Assembly: GCF_900108955.1 (NCBI RefSeq)
Contig: NZ_FNYA01000008.1
Coordinates: forward strand, 86,062-150,061
DNA length: 64,000 bases
Origin: Flavobacterium terrigena
Lineage (GTDB): Bacteria; Bacteroidota; Bacteroidia; Flavobacteriales; Flavobacteriaceae
Reading direction: 5' to 3'
Positions within the stretch are counted from its first letter, which is position 1; each line of letters starts with the position of its first letter. Shown piece by piece: positions 43,059 through 51,579 of the stretch. Position numbers and translations under genes: made by a program. The notes below the pieces were generated by a model that did no database searches, was not told the DNA's origin, and worked only from the letters and a program-made list of their open reading frames with translations.

Positions 43059-44411
43059 ATGAAAAAACTCCTATCTGAAAAATTATTTATCTTTGGAATG
43101 ATATTTGTTCAATTCTCGTGTAGCGAAGAATTATATGAAGAGAAGATTAATCAAACATCTTATTCTGTAAGGTATGTGAATTCAGAATTTTATAAAAAGA
43201 ACAAATCACTGATTAATACTTTAGAACATAATAAAATAAATAATATTTCTAAAATAATTAATGATACTATTAATGGTATAACTATTGATACAGATTTAGT
43301 AAAGTATGTGGAGAGTCAAGAGAATAATTCTTATACCTTTATGGTGCTTAATCAGGATGGAAACTTTTTAGATAATTTAGTGTTGATGTCACAATCAGAT
43401 GGAACATATCAACCATATTTATTAAGACATTATCTTTCATCTTTAGAAATTAATGCTTTAAACACAAATCAAAATATTAATTTTACAAATAAAACTAAAG
43501 TGTTCAAAATTACAGAAAGTAATATTGTAACGGATGTGTTTGATAAGATTGGATTAGAAGATTGTGTTGTGAATTATACTACCGAAGAAGTAGTTACATT
43601 AACTCCAATTGATCAGTGTGATTGTTTTCCTACTGCTTTTGAAGAGTCATTTTCGCATGTATTAATTGGGGATATGATTTGCACTCAAGGCGGTGGCGGA
43701 GGCGGCGGTTCTGAGATTGTAACTTCACCACATTCAATTGGAGGCGGTGGTCCAGTTACACCATGTGATGATTTAATTTATAAAGATTCAATTACTGAAT
43801 TTGCTTCCAAAATGATTGAGTTAAAAACAAAAGCAGGTAATCAGAATTTTGAATCTGCTTATGTGTTGTATCAAAACGCTAGTCAAGGTTTGTTGTTTTC
43901 TCAGGAACAAGTTGGAGATCCGAATGATAAATATACTGGAGGTCAAGTTGAATTAAACTTAAGTAATGATATTTATTCAACACCTACAAATGGCATAGGA
44001 TTTATACATTGCCATTTAAATAATGGGACAACATTTGGTGTATTTTCTTTTAGTGATATATTAGGTTTTGCTCAGCTAGCAGTATTGTCAACAAGACCAG
44101 TTGTTGAATTTGGTTTATATGTTACTTCGGATTTAGGAACTTTTGCTTTAAAAATTAAAAATAAAACTGCATTTAGGAGTTATTTTCAAATGATGAATTC
44201 TATACAAAATGAGTTTGAAATTGAATTTGCAAAAACTGTTAAAAAAACAGATGGAATCGATAAGCAAAAAAAAGGCTTTTTGAAGTTTTTGAAAGCTAAA
44301 AATTTAGATGCTATGATAGAGTTTTATGAAAAAAATAGTACAACAAATAATTGGAATAGATTGAAATTAAATAGCAATGAAAGCCAAATTATTGAAGAAC
44401 CATGTAATTAG
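43059..44411 (+). CDS. lipoprotein with poly-Gly linker and possible JAB/MPN-like domain
   Basis: The 450-residue product has a lipoprotein signal (FVQFSC). A beta-rich N-terminal part (to about 190) ends in a Cys-containing stretch (DQCDCFPT) and a seven-Gly linker followed by a second Gly block. The C-terminal part contains GFIHCHLNNGTTFGVFSFSD: H317-x-H319 and, 13 residues on, a Ser-x-x-Asp (S330, D333). This resembles the JAMM H-x-H...S-x-x-D metal site but with a spacing three residues longer than the usual one. I do not recognise the full-length family. It overlaps the upstream frame of the next gene, with which it probably forms an operon. Confidence 0.65.
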   Translation: MKKLLSEKLFIFGMIFVQFSCSEELYEEKINQTSYSVRYVNSEFYKKNKSLINTLEHNKINNISKIINDTINGITIDTDLVKYVESQENNSYTFMVLNQDGNFLDNLVLMSQSDGTYQPYLLRHYLSSLEINALNTNQNINFTNKTKVFKITESNIVTDVFDKIGLEDCVVNYTTEEVVTLTPIDQCDCFPTAFEESFSHVLIGDMICTQGGGGGGGSEIVTSPHSIGGGGPVTPCDDLIYKDSITEFASKMIELKTKAGNQNFESAYVLYQNASQGLLFSQEQVGDPNDKYTGGQVELNLSNDIYSTPTNGIGFIHCHLNNGTTFGVFSFSDILGFAQLAVLSTRPVVEFGLYVTSDLGTFALKIKNKTAFRSYFQMMNSIQNEFEIEFAKTVKKTDGIDKQKKGFLKFLKAKNLDAMIEFYEKNSTTNNWNRLKLNSNESQIIEEPCN

Positions 44412-44418
44412 TAATATT

Positions 44419-45024
44419 ATGAAAAAACAAATTATTTATATTTTTTTATTATGTACAAGTAGTTTATTTGCGCAATATCCTGTACTAACGACAACTTCGT
44501 TGTCTAATCCAGATCATGATGATCAGCACAGTAAACATGGGAATTATGCCATAGATACTAATAATGATAGACAGCAGTATGTTGGTTTATGGCGCTATAC
44601 AACAAATGATCTTTTATTTGAATTAAAGATAGTAAAGTTAGATAAATTATGTTCTTCAACACCTCCTCCAACGGGATATACAAGAAAGTATTCGTTTATT
44701 GATGGGGTTGTGATAACGTATAAATTGGTTAAAAACGGCATAATAATTTATGATAATTTAAATACAATATTTACAAATACAAATTATCATTCTTGGGGAT
44801 ACGTTGAAGCTCCTGATGATTTTTTATATGGAAGAATGAAGGATTTTAATGGAGGTGCAACTTCAATTTTTACAATTACAAATTTAAACACATCTCCAAA
44901 TAAAATTTACTTTGATTTGAGTAGCATGGCATATTCATTGGATAGGCCGAAAGAAACTTATCAGCACGATGTAAAGTTGTTTACATTGCCAACAGGTGGG
45001 ATTGAAATGATTAGAGTCTATTAA
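44419..45024 (+). CDS. secreted DUF6705-like protein
   Basis: The 201-residue product has a signal peptide (LLCTSSLFAQ) from the ATG at 44419; the frame runs open from 44377 inside the previous gene, but only the later start gives a signal. The mature part (QQYVGLWRYTTNDLLFELKI) recalls DUF6705, a lipocalin-like secreted family of Flavobacteria. It lacks membrane segments. It follows the JAMM-like lipoprotein gene by seven bases and is probably co-transcribed. Function unknown. Confidence 0.65.
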   Translation: MKKQIIYIFLLCTSSLFAQYPVLTTTSLSNPDHDDQHSKHGNYAIDTNNDRQQYVGLWRYTTNDLLFELKIVKLDKLCSSTPPPTGYTRKYSFIDGVVITYKLVKNGIIIYDNLNTIFTNTNYHSWGYVEAPDDFLYGRMKDFNGGATSIFTITNLNTSPNKIYFDLSSMAYSLDRPKETYQHDVKLFTLPTGGIEMIRVY

Positions 45025-45050
45025 GTAAATCTGTTTAATAAGTTATTTGT

Positions 45051-45079
45051 AATCCTACAAGTTATTTACTTGTAGGATT
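45051..45079. terminator. hairpin between convergent genes
   Basis: AATCCTACAAGT (45051-45062) pairs perfectly with ACTTGTAGGATT (45068-45079). The T-tract is weak on both sides. Confidence 0.65.
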
Positions 45080-45095
45080 GCAAATATTGATTCTG

Positions 45096-45290
45096 TTATT
45101 TTGTTTGCTCAACAAGTTTTCTAGAAACCATAAAAAGTGCTACAATTACAATTGCACAAAAAGAAGCCACAATTCCAATAATTGCAATTGTACTTTCTCC
45201 TTCGAAAGGTTTTTCTAAACTAATTTTTGTAGCATTAAAAATTATAGTGATTAACGATAATGCATAAATAATGTAACTAAATATTTTCAT
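45096..45290 (-). CDS. small two-helix membrane protein
   Basis: The 64-residue product has two hydrophobic segments (about 3-20 and 35-56) joined by a short loop containing FEGEST, and ends with a charged tail (SRKLVEQTK). It is probably an inner membrane protein. It lies 13 bases after the MarC gene on the same strand and is likely co-transcribed. I recognise no family. Confidence 0.65.
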   Translation of the reverse strand: MKIFSYIIYALSLITIIFNATKISLEKPFEGESTIAIIGIVASFCAIVIVALFMVSRKLVEQTK

Positions 45291-45303
45291 TTTATTTTTT
45301 AAT

Positions 45304-45879
45304 TTATATAAATAATCCTTTTACGTTTGCGGCAAATAATTTTATGGAAATCGCCAATAAAATCACACCAAAAACTTTTCTAATAATTCCTAAACCATTT
45401 ACGCCTAATAATTTTTCAATTTTTCCAGACGATTTCAAAACACCATAAACTAAAATCACATTAATTAAAATAGCGATAATAATGTTTACCTTGTCGTAAG
45501 CTGCTCGTAAAGATAACAAAGTTGTCATTGTTCCTGCTCCAGCAATTAATGGGAAAGCAATTGGTACAATTGAAGCTGTGGTTGGGTTGTCTTCTTTGTA
45601 TAATCTTACTCCTAAAATCATTTCTAAAGCCAAGAAAAACAAAACAAATGAACCAGCAACAGCAAACGAATTCGCATCAATACCAATTAATTTTAAAATT
45701 TCTTCACCTACAAATAGAAAAGCAATCATAATAACTGCGGAAACAATTGTCGCTTTTTCCGATTGAATATGTCCAATTTTGCTTCGTAAATCAACAATAA
45801 TTGGAATACTTCCCAAAATATCAATTACTGCAAATAAAATCATTGATATCGTAAAAACTTCTTTCCAGTCAATTCCCAT
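45304..45879 (-). CDS. MarC family membrane protein
   Basis: The 191-residue product has about six hydrophobic segments and MarC motifs: FAVIDILGSIPIIVDL near the N-terminus (usual P/D-G-P/S pattern), VPIAFPLIAGAGTMTTLL, and GIIRKVFGVILLAISIK. The family was first tied to multiple antibiotic resistance, a role later withdrawn; transport of a small solute is suspected. The -7 box is at 45903-45910. Confidence 0.9.
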   Translation of the reverse strand: MGIDWKEVFTISMILFAVIDILGSIPIIVDLRSKIGHIQSEKATIVSAVIMIAFLFVGEEILKLIGIDANSFAVAGSFVLFFLALEMILGVRLYKEDNPTTASIVPIAFPLIAGAGTMTTLLSLRAAYDKVNIIIAILINVILVYGVLKSSGKIEKLLGVNGLGIIRKVFGVILLAISIKLFAANVKGLFI

Positions 45880-45902
45880 AAGTAGTAGTGTAAATGTTTT
45901 TG

Positions 45903-45910
45903 CAAATATA
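45903..45910 (-). promoter_or_regulatory. -7 box of the MarC gene
   Basis: The minus strand reads TATATTTG, an exact match, 23 bases before the ATG at 45879. Confidence 0.5.
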
Positions 45911-46039
45911 GGTATATTGTTTAAAAATGCATTTGAATTTAACGATACATTAGGTTTATTAAAATTGGAATAATGACAATTTTGTGATTATTCTTAGCAT
46001 TGGCTCGTTGTCAAATTGAAAATTGACACATTAAATTAC

Positions 46040-46047
46040 TATCTTTG
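46040..46047 (+). promoter_or_regulatory. -7 box of the DUF3109 gene
   Basis: TATCTTTG is an exact match, 18 bases before the ATG at 46066. It includes the TTG of the longer open frame, which rules that start out. Confidence 0.55.
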
Positions 46048-46065
46048 CAGACTAAATTAAAAAGA

Positions 46066-46632
46066 ATGTTTCAACTTCAAAAAACTATAGTTTCCGAAGA
46101 AATTTTAGAAAACGACTTCGTTTGTAACTTATCAGCTTGTAAAGGTGCGTGTTGTGTCGATGGAGATGCTGGTGCGCCATTGTCTTTAGAAGAAACGAAA
46201 ATATTAGCTGATATTTATCCGAAAGTAAAACCGTTTTTACGTAAAGAAGGTATTGCGGCTATTGAAGCGCAAGGTACTCACGTAATTGGTGCTGATGGCG
46301 AATTAGAAACCACATTAATTGATGGAAAAGATTGTGCCTATGTTATTTTTGATGGCAAAACAGCACTTTGTGGAATTGAACAAGCATATAATCAAGGGTT
46401 AGTAGATTGGAAAAAACCAATTTCTTGTCATTTATATCCAATCCGAGTTAAAGAATATTCTGATTTTTCAGCGGTAAATTATCATAAATGGCACATTTGT
46501 TCAGATGCTTGTGCTTTAGGTGCAGAATTACAAGTTCCAGTGTATAAATTTGTAAAAGAAGCCTTGGTGAGAAAGTTTGGAAATGAGTGGTATGAAGAAT
46601 TAGAAAAAGTAGCGCAAGATTTAAAAAAATAG
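46066..46632 (+). CDS. DUF3109 family protein
   Basis: The 188-residue product shows the family's cysteine cluster near the N-terminus, CNLSACKGACCVDGDAGAPL, and further Cys/His residues (CAYVIF, CGIEQAY, SCHLYPIRV, WHICSDAC). The arrangement suggests a bound iron-sulfur cluster or zinc, as in the related YkgJ-type proteins. It is cytoplasmic, with no signal. The role is unknown though the family is widespread in Bacteroidota. A strong terminator follows. Confidence 0.88.
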   Translation: MFQLQKTIVSEEILENDFVCNLSACKGACCVDGDAGAPLSLEETKILADIYPKVKPFLRKEGIAAIEAQGTHVIGADGELETTLIDGKDCAYVIFDGKTALCGIEQAYNQGLVDWKKPISCHLYPIRVKEYSDFSAVNYHKWHICSDACALGAELQVPVYKFVKEALVRKFGNEWYEELEKVAQDLKK

Positions 46633-46650
46633 ACTTTAAAAAAACACCTC

Positions 46651-46700
46651 AAAAATCGTCTTAGCAAGTGTATTATCAGCTGGTTAAGACGATTTTTTTA
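46651..46700 (+). terminator. intrinsic terminator after the DUF3109 gene
   Basis: AAATCGTCTTA (46653-46663) pairs with TAAGACGATTT (46685-46695), followed by a T-run; the loop is 21 bases. Confidence 0.8.
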
Positions 46701-46803
46701 CGTGTTGTGATTAAATATAATTATTTGATAATTAAATAGTTATAAAAATTATTTTTAACTTTACAATTATTTCCGATTGTTAAAAACTTAGCCATATTGT
46801 GAA

Positions 46804-46811
46804 TAAGTTTG
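46804..46811 (+). promoter_or_regulatory. candidate -7 box of nrdB
   Basis: TAAGTTTG is an exact match but lies 88 bases before the ATG at 46900, which would leave an unusually long leader. A second promoter nearer the start is possible. Confidence 0.35.
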
Positions 46812-46899
46812 ACTTTCATAATTCAATTCATTTCTCCATTTTTGTAAAGTCAAATATTTAGAGAAAGCATCTCATTAAACATAAAAAAATCAATTAGTT

Positions 46900-47877
46900 A
46901 TGTCAGTCGTTGAACCAATTTTACAAGAAAACAAAAATAGATTCGTAATTTTTCCTATCAAACACCATGATATTTGGGAATTTTATAAATCAATGGAAGC
47001 TAGTTTTTGGACAGCTGAAGAAATTGATTTGTCTCAAGATTTAAACGATTGGAATAATAAATTGAATGCTGATGAAAAATATTTCATCAAACATATTTTG
47101 GCATTTTTCGCAGCTTCTGACGGAATTGTAAATGAAAACTTAGCGGAGAACTTCGTAAATGAAGTACAATATGCGGAAGCGAAATTCTTTTATGGTTTCC
47201 AAATCATGATGGAAAATATTCATTCAGAAACGTATTCACTTTTAATTGATACATATGTAAAAGATGAAGCTGAAAAAAATGAATTATTTAATGCTTTAGA
47301 AGTTTTTCCTGCCATCAAGAAAAAAGCTGATTGGGCATTAAAATGGATAGAATCTGATTCTTTTGCTGAGCGTTTAATTGCGTTTGCAGCTGTTGAAGGA
47401 ATTTTCTTCTCTGGAGCTTTCTGTTCTATTTACTGGTTGAAAAAACGTGGTTTAATGCCAGGTTTAACGTTTTCTAACGAATTAATTTCTCGTGACGAAG
47501 GTGTTCACTGTGATTTCGCAGTGCATTTACACAATCACCACTTGGTAAATAAAGTATCAAAAGCAAGAATTAGAGAAATTATTGTGGATGCTTTAAATAT
47601 CGAAAGAGAATTTATTACAGAATCATTACCAGTTTCTTTAATTGGAATGAATGCCGGATTAATGACACAATATTTAGAATTCGTTGCGGATAGATTATTA
47701 GTAGAATTAGGTTGCGAAAGAGAATACAATACATCAAACCCATTTGATTTTATGGACATGATTTCTTTACAAGGAAAAACAAATTTCTTTGAGAAAAAAG
47801 TGGCTGAATATCAAAAAGCAGGTGTGATGAACACAGATTCTGACGCACAAAAAATTACGTTTGACGCTGATTTTTAA
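46900..47877 (+). CDS. nrdB: ribonucleoside-diphosphate reductase, beta subunit (class Ia-like)
   Basis: The 325-residue radical-carrying subunit reduces ribonucleotides together with NrdA. Iron ligands can be read in [26 protein letters not shown], and [16 protein letters not shown]. The tyrosine of [10 protein letters not shown] (Y112) aligns with the radical tyrosine of the eukaryotic-type R2 protein (ENIHSEMYSLLID in mouse), so an active Tyr radical is expected. It precedes nrdA by 271 bases, a gap that holds a dispersed repeat. Confidence 0.95.
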   Translation: MSVVEPILQENKNRFVIFPIKHHDIWEFYKSMEASFWTAEEIDLSQDLNDWNNKLNADEKYFIKHILAFFAASDGIVNENLAENFVNEVQYAEAKFFYGFQIMMENIHSETYSLLIDTYVKDEAEKNELFNALEVFPAIKKKADWALKWIESDSFAERLIAFAAVEGIFFSGAFCSIYWLKKRGLMPGLTFSNELISRDEGVHCDFAVHLHNHHLVNKVSKARIREIIVDALNIEREFITESLPVSLIGMNAGLMTQYLEFVADRLLVELGCEREYNTSNPFDFMDMISLQGKTNFFEKKVAEYQKAGVMNTDSDAQKITFDADF

Positions 47878-47882
47878 TTTAT

Positions 47883-47998
47883 CGTCACGAAGACACAAAG
47901 TCACAAAGAAAATATAAACTTGGTTTGAGTTTTAAAATCAGACTAAAAATTGCCACAAAAACAAAAAAACTTCGCGTCTTAGTGTCTTTGTAGCAAAA
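47883..47998. repeat. small dispersed repeat, family 1, copy 2
   Basis: Left block CGAAGACACAAAGTCACAAAG and right block CTTCGCGTCTTAGTGTCTTT then GTAGCAAAA match the ends of the copy at 39232-39283, with about 60 extra bases between them. The two blocks are imperfect inverse copies of each other. It lies between nrdB and nrdA. Confidence 0.6.
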
Positions 47999-48148
47999 AT
48001 TAATACAGAATTTCCCCAGATCCTGATATTAAACTTTTCCTAAAAATGTAAGTCTGTAATTATAGGCGAGCCTTATTTCTGGCCAAAAATAATTAATACA
48101 AATAACCCGAAGCAGTAAAGGGATTTGCTGTTTCACAAAACAAAAACT
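47999..48148 (+). other. leader region of nrdA
   Basis: These 150 bases separate the repeat from the nrdA ATG at 48149. A short hairpin can form from AGCA and TGCT around 48110-48131. I see no TAnnTTTG box and no convincing NrdR box pair. Confidence 0.3.
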
Positions 48149-50578
48149 ATGTACGTAATAAAAAGAGATGGCCACAAAGAGCCAGTAAGTTTTGACAAAA
48201 TCACAGACAGAATCAAGAAACTGTGTTATGGATTAAACGATTTAGTAGATGCTGTAAAAGTAGCTATGAGAGTTATTGAAGGATTATATGATGGTGTAAC
48301 TACTTCAGAATTAGATAACTTGGCAGCAGAAACAGCGGCTTCAATGACCATTGCTCACCCAGATTACGCACAACTAGCAGCTCGTATTGCCATTTCTAAT
48401 TTACATAAAAATACCAACAAATCTTTCTCGGAAACGATGAACGAAATGTTTCATTATGTAAACCCAAGAACGAATCAAGCAGCGCCTCTTTTATCAGAAG
48501 AAGTACATAAAGTAATTCAAGAAAATGCAGAATATTTAAATTCTCATATCATATATAACAGAGATTTTAACTACGATTATTTCGGATTTAAAACTCTTGA
48601 GCGTTCGTATTTGTTAAAAATCAACGGTAAAATTGTAGAACGTCCACAACACATGTTAATGCGTGTTTCTGTTGGAATTCACTTAGATGATTTACCTGCT
48701 GTGTTAGAAACTTACGACTTAATGTCGAAAAAATTCTTCACACATGCGACGCCAACTTTATTTAACGCTGGAACGCCAAAACCTCAAATGTCATCTTGTT
48801 TCCTTTTAGCAATGCAAGACGATAGTATCGATGGAATTTACGATACGTTAAAACAAACAGCAAAAATCTCACAATCGGCTGGAGGAATTGGATTATCAAT
48901 TCACAATGTTCGCGCAACAGGTTCGTACATTCGTGGAACAAACGGAACGTCAAACGGAATTGTTCCAATGTTACGTGTTTTCAATGACACGGCTCGTTAT
49001 GTAGATCAAGGTGGTGGAAAACGTAAAGGAAGTTTTGCGATTTACATCGAGACTTGGCATGCAGATATTTTCGATTTCTTAGATTTGAAAAAGAATACAG
49101 GTAAAGAAGAAATGCGTGCACGTGATTTATTCTTCGCGATGTGGACGTCAGATTTATTCATGAAACGCGTACAAGAAGACGGATTATGGACGTTAATGTG
49201 TCCAAATGAATGTCCAGGTTTATACGATGTTCATGGTGAAGAATTCGAAGCATTGTATACTTCTTACGAAGCAGCTGGAAAAGGTAGAAAAACGATCAAA
49301 GCACATGAATTATGGGAAAAAATTCTAGAATCTCAAATTGAAACTGGAACGCCATATATGTTGTACAAAGATGCAGCAAATAGAAAATCAAATCAGAAAA
49401 ATTTAGGTACTATTCGTTCTTCGAATTTATGTACTGAAATTATGGAATATACTTCGAAAGATGAAATTGCAGTTTGTAATTTAGCCTCTCTTTCGTTACC
49501 AATGTTCGTAGAAAACGGAGCATTCAATCACGATTTATTTTACACTGTTACAAAACGTGTGACTAAAAACTTAAATAAAGTAATTGATAGAAATTATTAT
49601 CCAGTAATTGAAGGAGAAAATTCTAACAAACGTCACCGTCCAATCGGATTAGGAGTGCAAGGTTTAGCAGATGCTTTCATCATGCTAAGAATGCCTTTTA
49701 CAAGTGACGAAGCGAAAAAATTAAATCAAGAAATCTTCGAAACCATGTATTTTGCAGCTGTAACGGCTTCAATGGAAATGGCGAAAGAAGAAGGACCATA
49801 TTCTAGCTTTAAAGGTTCACCAATTTCACAAGGAGAATTCCAATATAACCTTTGGGGATTAAACGATGAAGATTTATCTGGTCGTTGGGATTGGGCGAAT
49901 TTAAGAAAAGAAGTAATGGAATTTGGAGTTCGTAACTCGTTATTAGTGGCGCCAATGCCAACAGCTTCAACATCTCAAATTTTAGGAAACAACGAAGCGT
50001 TTGAACCGTATACTTCAAATATTTATACGCGTAGAGTTTTATCTGGAGAATTCATCGTGGTAAACAAACATTTACTAGAAGATTTAGTAAAATTAGGACT
50101 TTGGACAGAAGAGTTAAAACAAGAATTAATGCGTGAAAACGGATCGGTTCAAAACTTAAATATTCCACAAGACTTAAAAGAATTATACAAAACAGTTTGG
50201 GAAATGTCTATGAAAGATATTATTGATATGTCGCGTCACCGTGGGTATTTCGTAGATCAATCGCAGTCGTTAAACTTGTTCATGCAAAATGCAAATTATG
50301 CGAAATTAACATCAATGCACTTTTACGCTTGGCAATCTGGATTAAAAACTGGAATGTACTATTTACGTACAAAAGCAGCTGTTGATGCGATTAAGTTTAC
50401 ATTAAACAACGACAAAAAAGCAGAACCAATTGTACAAACTGCACCAAAAGAACAATTAGAAGTAGTGCAAGCTGTAGAACCAGTTTCAACTTCTGCTATG
50501 AGTGCTGAAGAATACAGAGCAATGATTGAATTAGCTAAAAACGCTGGTCCAGACGATTGCGAAATGTGTGGTTCTTAA
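48149..50578 (+). CDS. nrdA: ribonucleoside-diphosphate reductase, alpha subunit
   Basis: The 809-residue catalytic subunit has an N-terminal ATP-cone ([20 protein letters not shown]), so activity control by ATP/dATP is expected. The active site is NLCTEIMEY with CNLAS a few residues later, matching the Asn-Cys-Glu catalytic set and the paired cysteine. [12 protein letters not shown] holds the other redox cysteine, and YYLRTKAA the tyrosine pair that carries the radical. The C-terminal CEMCGS gives the swinging thiols. The frame is open to 48125 but the ATG at 48149 gives the normal start. Confidence 0.96.
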   Translation: MYVIKRDGHKEPVSFDKITDRIKKLCYGLNDLVDAVKVAMRVIEGLYDGVTTSELDNLAAETAASMTIAHPDYAQLAARIAISNLHKNTNKSFSETMNEMFHYVNPRTNQAAPLLSEEVHKVIQENAEYLNSHIIYNRDFNYDYFGFKTLERSYLLKINGKIVERPQHMLMRVSVGIHLDDLPAVLETYDLMSKKFFTHATPTLFNAGTPKPQMSSCFLLAMQDDSIDGIYDTLKQTAKISQSAGGIGLSIHNVRATGSYIRGTNGTSNGIVPMLRVFNDTARYVDQGGGKRKGSFAIYIETWHADIFDFLDLKKNTGKEEMRARDLFFAMWTSDLFMKRVQEDGLWTLMCPNECPGLYDVHGEEFEALYTSYEAAGKGRKTIKAHELWEKILESQIETGTPYMLYKDAANRKSNQKNLGTIRSSNLCTEIMEYTSKDEIAVCNLASLSLPMFVENGAFNHDLFYTVTKRVTKNLNKVIDRNYYPVIEGENSNKRHRPIGLGVQGLADAFIMLRMPFTSDEAKKLNQEIFETMYFAAVTASMEMAKEEGPYSSFKGSPISQGEFQYNLWGLNDEDLSGRWDWANLRKEVMEFGVRNSLLVAPMPTASTSQILGNNEAFEPYTSNIYTRRVLSGEFIVVNKHLLEDLVKLGLWTEELKQELMRENGSVQNLNIPQDLKELYKTVWEMSMKDIIDMSRHRGYFVDQSQSLNLFMQNANYAKLTSMHFYAWQSGLKTGMYYLRTKAAVDAIKFTLNNDKKAEPIVQTAPKEQLEVVQAVEPVSTSAMSAEEYRAMIELAKNAGPDDCEMCGS

Positions 50579-50607
50579 TTAGAAAAAAAATAAAATAGAA
50601 TACAGAA

Positions 50608-50638
50608 AACAGCCATTATTTTTAATGGCTGTTTTTTT
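50608..50638 (+). terminator. intrinsic terminator after nrdA
   Basis: AACAGCCATTA (50608-50618) pairs with TAATGGCTGTT (50623-50633), followed by a T-run. Confidence 0.9.
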
Positions 50639-50639
50639 A

Positions 50640-50647
50640 TACCTTTG
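50640..50647 (+). promoter_or_regulatory. -7 box of the 50662 gene
   Basis: TACCTTTG is an exact match, 14 bases before the ATG at 50662. Confidence 0.5.
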
Positions 50648-50661
50648 TAAAAAATATAATC

Positions 50662-50883
50662 ATGGCAAAAGAAAAAGGAGTTTATACAGGAATAATTGAA
50701 CAAGACGCTGACGGAAATTTTTTCTGCGGTCCATATATGTTAGATTACAAATTAGTCGTTTCGAAATTTAAATTGGGAGATGAAGTAAATTTGAAAACAG
50801 TTATTGAAAACCCAAGCGATAAGAGTTATGATAAGTATCCAAAGAAATCAAGTTTGTTTTTCTTATCAAATTTAAAAGAGTAA
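50662..50883 (+). CDS. small cytoplasmic hypothetical protein
   Basis: The 73-residue product is predicted to be a small beta-strand protein (GVYTGIIEQDADGNFFCG, KFKLGDEVNLKTVIENP). It has no signal, membrane segment or metal motif beyond a single cysteine. It has its own promoter and terminator, so it is a separate transcription unit. I recognise no family. Confidence 0.7.
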   Translation: MAKEKGVYTGIIEQDADGNFFCGPYMLDYKLVVSKFKLGDEVNLKTVIENPSDKSYDKYPKKSSLFFLSNLKE

Positions 50884-50889
50884 ATTTTA

Positions 50890-50915
50890 AAGCCTTCAAT
50901 TCGAAGGCTTTTTTT
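50890..50915 (+). terminator. intrinsic terminator after the 50662 gene
   Basis: AAGCCTTC (50890-50897) pairs with GAAGGCTT (50903-50910), followed by a T-run. Confidence 0.9.
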
Positions 50916-50936
50916 GTACAAAATATTTAGTTTAAA

Positions 50937-51056
50937 GCCACGAATTCTCGAATTTGTAAACCGAATGATTTTGTTCGAAATATTTTATTCGAATTATTTA
51001 TCGACATAGTCGATTCGAATTTTTTTGATTCGATTTTTAATTCGAGAATTCGTGGC
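50937..51056. repeat. inverted-repeat element, family 2, copy 2
   Basis: This 120-bp element has perfect 18-bp terminal inverted repeats (GCCACGAATTCTCGAATT and its inverse). An inner hairpin ATCGACATAGTCGAT matches the element at 35385. It contains no gene. Ends are shared with the family 1 repeats, and the spacer follows a terminator. Confidence 0.85.
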
Positions 51057-51100
51057 AAAGATTTCTAAATTTTTATCTTCGTACAATAAATTAATGAACT

Positions 51101-51544
51101 ATGAAAATCATTCGAACCAATTCAGATAACCCAGATTTTAAAAAATTATCAGCACTTTTTGATGAATATTTAGTAGATATTGATGGTGATGAAAGAGATT
51201 TTTTTGCCTTTTATAATAATGTGCAATTAGACAATGTTCTAGTGGTTTATGAAAATTCAGAAGTGGTTGGTTGTGGCGCTTTCAAGAAATTTGACGAAAA
51301 TACTGCCGAAATCAAACGAATGTTCGTTCATCCAAATCATAGAAATAAAGGAATTGCTCGTTTTGTTTTAAATGAATTAGAAAATTGGGCGAACGAATTT
51401 GGATTTACTTCTTTTATTTTAGAAACGTCGCCAAAACTCACAAGTGCAATTGCCTTGTATGAAAAAACAGGCTATCAATTCATCCAGAATTACGGACAAT
51501 ATATTGGTGTAGAAAATAGTGTTTGTATGAAAAAAGTGAAATAA
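51101..51544 (+). CDS. GNAT N-acetyltransferase
   Basis: The 147-residue product is a complete GNAT domain: the acetyl-CoA loop VHPNHRNKGIARFVLNELE, preceded by AEIKRMFV, and LYEKTGYQFIQNYGQY at the C-terminus. The substrate cannot be read. It is encoded 35 bases before the dGTPase start on the same strand, and the dGTPase frame is open into this gene. Confidence 0.88.
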   Translation: MKIIRTNSDNPDFKKLSALFDEYLVDIDGDERDFFAFYNNVQLDNVLVVYENSEVVGCGAFKKFDENTAEIKRMFVHPNHRNKGIARFVLNELENWANEFGFTSFILETSPKLTSAIALYEKTGYQFIQNYGQYIGVENSVCMKKVK

Positions 51545-51579
51545 ATTCCTATCTTCGTCAATCTAAAAATAACATTCCA

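Noticed and set aside
46701..46899. NrdR boxes or a riboswitch before nrdB.
   Set aside because: I could not find a pair of NrdR-type palindromes or a conserved folded core in this A+T-rich stretch.
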